Shown here: piece after piece, positions 57,278-64,000 of the stretch
Layout: every line of letters begins with the position of its first letter
Position numbering within the stretch: the first letter of the stretch is position 1
Source of the DNA: Negativicoccus succinicivorans
Lineage (GTDB): Bacteria > Bacillota > Negativicutes > Veillonellales > Negativicoccaceae
Reading direction: 5' to 3'
DNA: 64,000 bases
Assembly: GCF_018372215.1 (NCBI RefSeq)
Contig: NZ_JAHAJN010000005.1
Span: 46,634-110,633, forward strand
The notes under the pieces: model-generated
Databases searched by the model: none
The model's input: only the letters and a program-made list of their open reading frames with translations
Told to the model about the DNA's origin: nothing
Translations under genes and position numbers: made by a program

Positions 57278-58378
57278 TTAACTACGTGCGATTTCTCTAT
57301 ACTTGTTGTAATACCACATATGCTTGGTAATGACCTTCAACACGGCGAGTGTCGGTACGGCAAGCATCATGCCAAACACGCCGAGAACGGCGCTTCCCAA
57401 AAGAACGCCGGCGATAATCGCGACCGGGTGAATCTCAATGACGTTGCCCATGAGTTTCGGCATTAAGATATGCCCGTCAAACTGTTGCACGATGATGTAG
57501 AAGATCAGTACTTTTACGGCGAGCGAGCCGCTGATGGTAAGCGCCAATAAAAGAGCCGGAATCGCGCCCACAATCGGGCCAACGATCGGCACCAGTTCCA
57601 CGATCCCCGCGAGCAACGCGATGACCAACGGATACGGAACTTCCAGCCACCACATGCCGATAAATACCATGCTCGCGATCGCCACGCACAAAATCAACTG
57701 ACCGCGAATATAGGCGCTCAGAATATGATCCGTTTCCTGCACCAAATCCATAATATGTTGACGATACTCCATCGGGAACAACGCGGCAAAAATGCGTTTG
57801 AATGTGCTGCCCGCTTTTAACATGTAAAATGTAATAATCGGCACGACGACCAGCTCGACCAAAGTACCGGTAAATGCAATCACGGCGAAGATACCGTTTT
57901 TCGCAACGTCAATCAAGTAGTTACCCGCACGCACCAGCGAGTCATTGATCATTTTCTGCGCTTCCGGCGGGATGAAGTCAATATAGCGCGCCTGCAAACT
58001 CTGCATGGTTTCTAAAAGTTGCGACGTCAACAACGGAATCTGTAATACAAAGCCTTCAAATTGATGCCAGAACGGCACGAAAATACTGCGTACCAGAATG
58101 GTCATCACCGCGATAAATACCAAGAACGCAATGATAATGGCAATATCGACAGGGAACCGGTGCCAGCGTAATTTCTGTGCCACTTTCATCTGAAATTCGA
58201 CGAGCGGTCGCAGTATCAGACACAAAAAGAGACCGAATAAAAACGGCACGACAATCCACGGAACATAGTAGACGGTGAAAACGATAGCAATCACCAGGGC
58301 GATGCGCAGCCAAAATTGCGCATCGCGTTTCAAAGGTACGACATTTACTGTTTTTTCATGTTCAGAAACGGGTTGCAT
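57278..58378 (-). CDS. AI-2E family transporter (permease)
   Basis: A 366-residue membrane protein with about seven hydrophobic segments and the family pattern VVPFLFGLFLCLILRPLVEF, LVVVPIITFYMLKAG and VPIVGPIVGAIPALLLAL in the second half. Members export various small molecules or ions; several are sodium/proton antiporters and the AI-2 role is not general. The substrate is unknown. The start overlaps the end of the MBL gene by 34 bases. Confidence 0.88.
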   Translation of the reverse strand: MQPVSEHEKTVNVVPLKRDAQFWLRIALVIAIVFTVYYVPWIVVPFLFGLFLCLILRPLVEFQMKVAQKLRWHRFPVDIAIIIAFLVFIAVMTILVRSIFVPFWHQFEGFVLQIPLLTSQLLETMQSLQARYIDFIPPEAQKMINDSLVRAGNYLIDVAKNGIFAVIAFTGTLVELVVVPIITFYMLKAGSTFKRIFAALFPMEYRQHIMDLVQETDHILSAYIRGQLILCVAIASMVFIGMWWLEVPYPLVIALLAGIVELVPIVGPIVGAIPALLLALTISGSLAVKVLIFYIIVQQFDGHILMPKLMGNVIEIHPVAIIAGVLLGSAVLGVFGMMLAVPTLAVLKVITKHMWYYNKYREIARS

Positions 58379-58986
58379 CTTTTTTCTTCTCCGATCGTAG
58401 TCGACGGTCCGTGTCCGGATAAGACCACGGTAGCATCGTCCAGGGATAATAATTTTTCCTCAATACCTGTAATTAGTTGCGACATCGAGCCGCCCGGAAA
58501 ATCTGTGCGCCCGATCGAGCCTTGAAACAGAGCGTCACCGACAAATACCACTCCCGGTTCGGCGACATAAAAACTGATGCCGCCGGGCGTGTGCCCCGGA
58601 GTCTCCAAAACCTCAAGTCGGATATCATCTAAAACGACGGTATCACCTTCCGCCAGATATTCTTCCACCGGCTGCGCCGTCACGCGTTGGTATTGGTAGG
58701 CCGATAAATTCAGTTTCGGATCGCTCAAATAGGCCTGATCCGCCTGATGCATCGCCACCGGCACGTCCGGGTACAACGCTCGCAGCTCTTCCAATGCTCC
58801 GATATGATCGGCATGACCATGCGTCAGCAGAATTTTTTTCAATTGCAAATCAAATTTTGTCAGCGTTTTTTGGATTTCTTTCGCTTCCGCTGCCGGATCG
58901 ATGACGATCGCATGCTTGGTCGTTTCCGAAAACAGAATGTAGCAATTGGTCGCCAGCGGTCCGAGTGTTAACGCGATAATTTTCAT
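58345..58986 (-). CDS. MBL-fold metallo-hydrolase (glyoxalase II-like)
   Basis: A 213-residue zinc hydrolase with ILLTHGHADHIGALEEL (HxHxDH), VLETPGHTPGGISFYV, FVGDALFQGSIGRTDFPGG and VLSGHGPSTTIGEEK. It resembles YqgX/GloB-type hydroxyacylglutathione hydrolases; the substrate is uncertain. The ATG at 58986 has GAGG 5 bases before it; an upstream GTG at 58992 is open too. It follows dtd by 7 bases. Confidence 0.9.
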   Translation of the reverse strand: MKIIALTLGPLATNCYILFSETTKHAIVIDPAAEAKEIQKTLTKFDLQLKKILLTHGHADHIGALEELRALYPDVPVAMHQADQAYLSDPKLNLSAYQYQRVTAQPVEEYLAEGDTVVLDDIRLEVLETPGHTPGGISFYVAEPGVVFVGDALFQGSIGRTDFPGGSMSQLITGIEEKLLSLDDATVVLSGHGPSTTIGEEKRCNPFLNMKKQ

Positions 58987-58993
58987 AGCCACC

Positions 58994-59443
58994 TCAAAAT
59001 AACTTTCCGCTATCCAGCAAAATGGTCACCGGTCCGTCATTCGTCAATGTAACCTGCATTTCCGTTTGAAAACGACCGGTCCCGACCGTCACATCATGCG
59101 CGCGCAACGCTTGGACAAATACTTCATAAAGCGGCTCGGCGAGACTTGGCGGAGCGGCGGCGGTAAAACTCGGACGCCGGCCTTTGCGTACGTCGCCGTA
59201 TAAAGTGAATTGGGAGATTGCGAGAATTTCGCCGCCTATATCCAAAAGAGACCGGTTCATCTTGCCGTCCGCGTCTTCAAAGATACGCAAATTAACGATT
59301 TTATCGGCGAGATAACGGGCATCTTCTGCCGTATCTTCCGCCCCGACACCAAGCAACACCGTCAATCCCGCGCCGGCTTTGCCGACGAGTTCACCGTCTA
59401 CCGTTACTTGGCTTTGTGTCGTTCGTTGAATGACTGCACGCAT
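58994..59443 (-). CDS. dtd: D-aminoacyl-tRNA deacylase
   Basis: A 149-residue proofreading enzyme that removes D-amino acids from tRNA. Characteristic motifs are ISQFTLYGDVRKGRRPSF (SQFTLY) and the cross-subunit TNDGPVTILLDS (NxGPVT). It overlaps the rel stop by one base. The rel-dtd pairing is common in firmicutes. Confidence 0.95.
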   Translation of the reverse strand: MRAVIQRTTQSQVTVDGELVGKAGAGLTVLLGVGAEDTAEDARYLADKIVNLRIFEDADGKMNRSLLDIGGEILAISQFTLYGDVRKGRRPSFTAAAPPSLAEPLYEVFVQALRAHDVTVGTGRFQTEMQVTLTNDGPVTILLDSGKLF

Positions 59444-61662
59444 TACGCTCCTCCGGCCGATTCCAAGCGGCGCACGGAATACACATCGCGAATCCGCCGC
59501 AGCTTGGTCATCATAAATTCCAATTGATGTAAGTCTTTAATTTGTACGCCCAGCCGGATTTTGGCGACATTATCCTGCGGCAAATCGGCGTTCACCGAGC
59601 CGACGGACAATTTCATTTCCGAAACGACGCCCAAGACATCTTCCAGCAAGCCGCGACGATCGTAACTTTCGATCTCGACGACCACCAAAAAAGTTTCATT
59701 CGCCCCGTACATCCAGCTGACTTCGATCAGGCGATTCGGATCATCGTTGTGAATAATATTGTCGCAATCCAAACGATGCACGGAAATACCGCGGCCGCGT
59801 GTGATGTAGCCGATAACGGGATCGCCCGGCACCGGATTGCAGCAACGCGCCATGTGCACCAACAGCCCCGGCTCGCCTTTGACGAGAATGCCGCTGTTGC
59901 CCTTCGTCGCCTTTTTGCTGACCCGCAAGCTGTCGAGCGTTTGTTGCAGCTGAGAAGAAATCGGATTATTCTTCGCTTCCTCTTTTTTGTGCAGATCAAT
60001 CAGTTTCAGCGTAATTCCGCGCACGGTTAAACCGCCATAGCCGGCCGCCGCCAGCAAATCCTCCGGCGTGCCCGCATTGATCTGTTCGGCGACCGCTTCC
60101 AAGCGTCCCGGCTTATTCAGCGTCTTGAACTCATACCCGAGTTTTTTCGCTTCGCTCTCCAACGCCTCTTTCGCTTTGGCAATATTATCCGCGCGATTTT
60201 CCTTCTTAAACCAACCGCGAATTTTCGAACGACTTTCCGACGACGCGACAATGTTCAGCCAGTCCAAACTCGGTTTGCCGTTTTTGGATGTAATAATCGA
60301 AACGATATCGCCGTTTTTCAGTTTGTAGTCGATCGGCACGATTTTACCGTTGACTTTGGCTCCCGTGCAGGTATTGCCGACTTCCGTATGAATACGGTAC
60401 GCGAAATCCAGCGGAATAGCGCCCTGCGGCAAATCAATGACGTCGCCGCTCGGCGTAAACACAAAGACCTCGTCGGCGAATACATCGAGTTTCAACGCGT
60501 CGACGAATTCCTTCGAATTGCTCGTATCCTGCCATTCGAGCAATTTACGCAGCCAACCGATTTTTTCATCAAAATTTTGCTGCTGCGACGCTTTTTTCGT
60601 GCCTTCTTTATAACGCCAATGCGCCGCCACGCCGTACTCGGCGACCTGGTGCATTTCTTGCGTACGGATCTGGATTTCGACCGGTTGCCCCGATTCACCG
60701 ATGACCGTCGTATGCAACGACTGATACATATTCGGTTTCGGCATCGCGATATAATCTTTGAACCGATACGGCAACGGTTTCCACAAGCTGTGGACGATCC
60801 CCAAAACCGCATAACACTCCGGAATCGTGTTAACGATCACGCGAGTCGCGTACAGATCGTAAATCTCACTGATATCCTGATGTTTTTTCTTGATTTTTTT
60901 GTAAATACTGTAAAAATGTTTCGGACGACCGCTGATGTCCGCTTCGATACTGTTTTTTTGCAGTGAATCGCGCAAGATATCGATCGTCTGCTTGATGATT
61001 TCTTCGCGCACCTGGCGTTTGACCTGCATCTGCTCGACGAGATCGTAGTAAGCCATCGGTTCCAAATAGCGGAACGAAAGATCTTCCAGTTCCCACTTAA
61101 TGTTAAAAATACCGAGCCGATGCGCGAGCGGCGCAAAAATCTCCAGTGTTTCGCGGGCAATGCGCTGCTGCTTTTCTTCCCGTACGAAGGACAGCGTCCG
61201 CATATTATGCAAGCGGTCGGCCAATTTGATAACGACCACGCGCACATCTTTCGCCATCGCGAGAAACATTTTACGATAGGTATCGAGCTGCTGATCTTCT
61301 TTCGTTTTGTAATTCATCCGGTTGAGCTTGGTGACGCCATCCACCAGAAACGCCACTTCATCGCCGAACAGCATGCGAATATCTTCCAGCGTATAATCGG
61401 TATCTTCCACAACATCATGCAGCAATGCCGCCTTGATACCGTCCGGGTCCATTTGCAAGCCGGCGATAATGTCGGCGACGGCCAACGGGTGCATAATATA
61501 TGGTTCGCCCGAAACACGTTTTTGTTCCGCATGCGCCGTATCGGCAAGTTCATACGCTTCACGCAGGGAATCTTCATCGAGATCGGGCAAATATTTTTTG
61601 ACATCGGCGACTAATTTCGCATACGCCGCTTCCCGATCAAATTCCGTGTTTACGGTTTCCAT
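59443..61662 (-). CDS. relA: Bifunctional (p)ppGpp synthetase/hydrolase
   Basis: A 739-residue RSH protein controlling the stringent response. The HD hydrolase domain has GEPYIMHPLAVADI and ALLHDVVEDTDYT, and the synthetase domain has YKDYIAMPKPN-like FKDYIAMPKPNMYQSLHTTV. A TGS domain (VFVFTPSGDVIDLPQGAIPLDFAYRIH), the helical/zinc-finger-like region with ARCCNPVPGDPVIGYI and a C-terminal ACT domain follow. The ATG at 61662 with AAAGGAGG is the start; it overlaps recJ by 13 bases. Confidence 0.96.
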   Translation of the reverse strand: METVNTEFDREAAYAKLVADVKKYLPDLDEDSLREAYELADTAHAEQKRVSGEPYIMHPLAVADIIAGLQMDPDGIKAALLHDVVEDTDYTLEDIRMLFGDEVAFLVDGVTKLNRMNYKTKEDQQLDTYRKMFLAMAKDVRVVVIKLADRLHNMRTLSFVREEKQQRIARETLEIFAPLAHRLGIFNIKWELEDLSFRYLEPMAYYDLVEQMQVKRQVREEIIKQTIDILRDSLQKNSIEADISGRPKHFYSIYKKIKKKHQDISEIYDLYATRVIVNTIPECYAVLGIVHSLWKPLPYRFKDYIAMPKPNMYQSLHTTVIGESGQPVEIQIRTQEMHQVAEYGVAAHWRYKEGTKKASQQQNFDEKIGWLRKLLEWQDTSNSKEFVDALKLDVFADEVFVFTPSGDVIDLPQGAIPLDFAYRIHTEVGNTCTGAKVNGKIVPIDYKLKNGDIVSIITSKNGKPSLDWLNIVASSESRSKIRGWFKKENRADNIAKAKEALESEAKKLGYEFKTLNKPGRLEAVAEQINAGTPEDLLAAAGYGGLTVRGITLKLIDLHKKEEAKNNPISSQLQQTLDSLRVSKKATKGNSGILVKGEPGLLVHMARCCNPVPGDPVIGYITRGRGISVHRLDCDNIIHNDDPNRLIEVSWMYGANETFLVVVEIESYDRRGLLEDVLGVVSEMKLSVGSVNADLPQDNVAKIRLGVQIKDLHQLEFMMTKLRRIRDVYSVRRLESAGGA

Positions 61663-63656
61663 ATATCCTCCTTTCCCGTACCAGCACGATATGTGGCGGA
61701 ATTTTCCAGCGCGAGTTTTTCGTGGCTGGGCCGCCAAGCATACCAGGTTTCATTTTCATACTGTTGACGTTCCAACAAATGCAGTTCTTCCAACACGGTC
61801 ACCGCCGCGAACAAATCCCGCGCGGCATACGGCAAGCCGCTCTGCTCCGCGAGAATGGTCTGAACTTGCGCGACGGTCCGATTATGCGGCTCTAAAAGAA
61901 CGCGCAGTTCACGATACACGGCCACCATAATTTCGCGGTCTAAATGCGCTTTTTGCTCGTTTTCCCACGTGATATCTTTCACCACGCCCTGCACCCGCAC
62001 CTGATCCTGCCAAATATTTTTTTGCAGCGCGTAAACGATCGCGGCGGTATCGCCGGTGAAAATTTCGGTGGTCAGTTCCCCAAATCCCCAGCCGACACAT
62101 TCCAATTCATCGCCTTGCTGCGCAAAGTTGGCTTTCAAATGGCGCCGATCTTTACCGATACGGCGAATTTTTTGCACGGTCAGATCGCGGGACGCAAACA
62201 AAGGCGACGGATTGCTTTCGCCGAACGGCTCTAATCGTTCGAGCGCCGTGACGAAATCCAAATCGACATCCGTCAACGCAAGCGCGCGTTCCACGCGCAG
62301 CACCGGTATGAAATCGTCCGGTGTTAAATGCGTATCGGCATACTCCTGTAAACGCTTGCGCAATTCGGGAATGCGTTCTTCCCGAATGGAAAATCCGGCC
62401 GCCTGATGATGTCCGCCGAATTGCTCCAAAATGTCCGCGCAGGAATGCAGCGCGTCATATATATCCAAAGCGGGAATACTCCGGCATGAACCTTTGCCGA
62501 TCCCGTCGTTTATGGAAATCACCAAGGCGGGGCGATGAAAGCTGTCCACCAAGCGCGAGGCCACAATACCGATGACGCCCGGATGCCAAGCCGCTCCGTC
62601 CACCACCAGCATGCGGTCATCACCGGTGCCAAGCTCTGCCAAGCGCTGCCGAGCCGCGGTCACCAGCTCACGTTCCAACGCCTGGCGCTCACTGTTAATC
62701 GTAAATAATTTTTGCGCGAGCGCCAGCGCTTCCTCCGCGTCGGTCGCCGTTAAAAGCTGCACGCCCAAACGCGCATGCGCCAAACGTCCCGCCGCATTTA
62801 AGCGCGGCGCGATGGAAAATCCGATGCGCTCGGAGGTCACTTGCTCCGGATCAATTTCACAGACCTGTAAAAGCGCGCGTAAACCGACATTATCCGTCGT
62901 TGCAAACCGTTTCAATCCCTCTTTGACGTACAAACGGTTTTCCGCCAATAACGGCACCACATCGGCGACCGTCCCCAACGTCACGAGTTCAATATCATCC
63001 GTATAATCTTCGCCTTTGATCTCCCACCAAAGCGCGCGGCACAGTGTGTAAGCCACGCCTACCCCCGCCAGATTTTTATCGGGATAGGCACAGCCGGGCT
63101 GTTTCGGATTGATGACGGCAAGCGCCTGCGGCAATTCTTCCGGCGGTTGGTGATGGTCCGTCACGATCAAATCCAACGGTCCTTGAAAACGGTTGCACAA
63201 CTGCGTCGAGCTGATTCCGCAGTCCACGGTGATGACTAGTTTCACGCCCTTGGCGACAAGTTCCGCAAGCGCCGTTTCGTTCAGGCCGTAACCCTCCTCA
63301 ATGCGATCGGGAATATAATACTCTACATTGCCGCCAAGTCGACGCAAACAGCGTAACATCACCGACGTGGAAGTAATTCCGTCGACATCATAATCGCCGT
63401 AGATAACGATTGTTTCTTGCGCTTTTAACGCTTGCGAAATACGCTCTACCGCTTTCTTTGTTCCTTTTAAAAGCGCCGAATCAAACCGATCCGCAAGTGT
63501 TGCATGAAAAAAATTCTGCGCCGCCTCCACGGTGCAGATCCCCCGTTGTACCAGCATATTCGCCACGATGAGCGGCAAATCGAATGCATGGGCCAGTACA
63601 TCCGCTTGTTCCGTATTTTCCTCTACCGGCACAAATTGCCAATGTTTTTTTTGCAT
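61650..63656 (-). CDS. recJ: Single-stranded-DNA-specific exonuclease RecJ
   Basis: A 668-residue DHH-family 5'-3' exonuclease of recombination and repair. Motifs IVIYGDYDVDGITSTSVML, VTVDCGIS and VTDHHQPPEELP carry the metal-binding Asp/His residues. A DHHA1 block (GGHHQAAGFSI) and an OB-fold region follow. The ATG has GGTGGAAGT upstream, and a TGCTACAAT promoter precedes it. It is the first gene of the run to aspS, as in Bacillus recJ-apt-relA loci, here without apt. Confidence 0.95.
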   Translation of the reverse strand: MQKKHWQFVPVEENTEQADVLAHAFDLPLIVANMLVQRGICTVEAAQNFFHATLADRFDSALLKGTKKAVERISQALKAQETIVIYGDYDVDGITSTSVMLRCLRRLGGNVEYYIPDRIEEGYGLNETALAELVAKGVKLVITVDCGISSTQLCNRFQGPLDLIVTDHHQPPEELPQALAVINPKQPGCAYPDKNLAGVGVAYTLCRALWWEIKGEDYTDDIELVTLGTVADVVPLLAENRLYVKEGLKRFATTDNVGLRALLQVCEIDPEQVTSERIGFSIAPRLNAAGRLAHARLGVQLLTATDAEEALALAQKLFTINSERQALERELVTAARQRLAELGTGDDRMLVVDGAAWHPGVIGIVASRLVDSFHRPALVISINDGIGKGSCRSIPALDIYDALHSCADILEQFGGHHQAAGFSIREERIPELRKRLQEYADTHLTPDDFIPVLRVERALALTDVDLDFVTALERLEPFGESNPSPLFASRDLTVQKIRRIGKDRRHLKANFAQQGDELECVGWGFGELTTEIFTGDTAAIVYALQKNIWQDQVRVQGVVKDITWENEQKAHLDREIMVAVYRELRVLLEPHNRTVAQVQTILAEQSGLPYAARDLFAAVTVLEELHLLERQQYENETWYAWRPSHEKLALENSATYRAGTGKEDIWKP

Positions 63657-63686
63657 ACTTCCACCAGTTTCTTTTACTATTTTTCT

Positions 63687-63695
63687 ATTGTAGCA
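63687..63695 (-). promoter_or_regulatory. Extended -10 promoter of recJ
   Basis: TGCTACAAT on the minus strand, 31 bases before the recJ ATG. The rest of the gap (63696-63898) is AT-rich, with no gene I can support. Confidence 0.5.
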
Positions 63696-63898
63696 CTTTT
63701 TATTCTCAATTACTATTTATTTTCAATATTTGTATGCAAAGTCCATCTCAATCATCTTTAATAAGTCTTTTCTATACAACGATTTAGCCATCGCTCTTTG
63801 TGTTCTCCAAAAACGAAAATGAAAATCACGGTGTAAAGCATGCGATGTTCGCTAGCGTTTATTTCATAAAAATAATCGGACGAAAATACCTGCGCGCA

Positions 63899-63931
63899 AT
63901 AAAAAAAGAGACCGTCATTCGACGGTCTCTT
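63899..63931 (-). terminator. Terminator of the rRNA operon
   Basis: Stem AGAGACCGTC / GACGGTCTCT with loop ATTC and a T-run on the minus strand, about 10 bases after the 5S 3' end. Confidence 0.92.
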
Positions 63932-63939
63932 CGCGTAAT

Positions 63940-64000
<61 letters not shown>

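Noticed and set aside
63504..63787. Plus-strand ORFs in the recJ-5S gap
   Set aside because: AT-rich, start inside recJ in antisense, and show no ribosome site or homology that I recognise.

Overview
The window looks like a chromosomal segment of a Bacillota bacterium with a base composition near 50 percent G+C. The support is the combination of RNase Y, IreB, a DUF1292 protein, a type B L31, a ywlC-ywlE-rpiB-ywlG-glyA-upp order, TrmK next to a Nif3/YqfO protein, HemZ, and a c-di-AMP (ydaO-type) riboswitch in front of an NlpC/P60 hydrolase. A Negativicutes/Veillonellales-like origin is my best guess, but it is an inference from general gene content and not proven here. I saw no phage, insertion sequence, CRISPR array or integron. 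Nearly all genes lie on the minus strand; only the rluD-like/fba pair and the Spx-like/nitroreductase pair are on the plus strand.

Layout from left to right: mutM (cut by the window edge) and polA; rluD-like and fba; a DsbA-like oxidoreductase diverging from an ArsC/Spx-like protein and a nitroreductase; the ferrous iron operon feoA-feoB-small Cys-rich protein; a long run for translation and nucleotide or one-carbon metabolism (rpmE2, DUF1385, prfA, prmC, tsaC, ywlE, rpiB, ywlG, glyA, upp); trxA; the RNase P RNA; trmK-yqfO; a CAU tRNA; dnaG followed by two different sigma-70 genes in tandem; rny with a perfect 24-bp palindrome in its leader; an operon of an orphan solute-binding protein, rimO, cinA, recA and recX; alaS-ireB-ruvX-DUF1292; a nitrilase-family gene; two subunits of a metal ABC transporter; the riboswitch-NlpC unit; and a glycosyltransferase.

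The most unusual part is about 39.7-43.4 kb. A NUDIX-copZ-sirC-hemA-hemB-hemL operon has collapsed there. hemA carries a frameshift, a nonsense codon and a lost 3' end, and it is fused directly to an internal piece of hemB. That piece is fused at a 5-base shared sequence to a hemL lacking its 5' end. No hemC or hemD is left between them. The NUDIX gene at the head of the operon has an in-frame TGA at codon 11. The organism has therefore probably lost 5-aminolevulinate and porphobilinogen synthesis from this locus, while sirC looks open and a HemZ homologue survives at 55.4 kb.

The right third holds ftsY-smc, rarA-ftsK-rodZ-like, a 6S RNA with its own promoter and terminator, and a tightly packed 11-kb run recJ-rel-dtd-MBL hydrolase-AI-2E family-fur-hemZ-hisS-aspS. 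The window ends inside a 5S rRNA on the minus strand, so an rRNA operon continues beyond it. Recurrent extended -10 promoters (TGGTATAAT) precede several operons.
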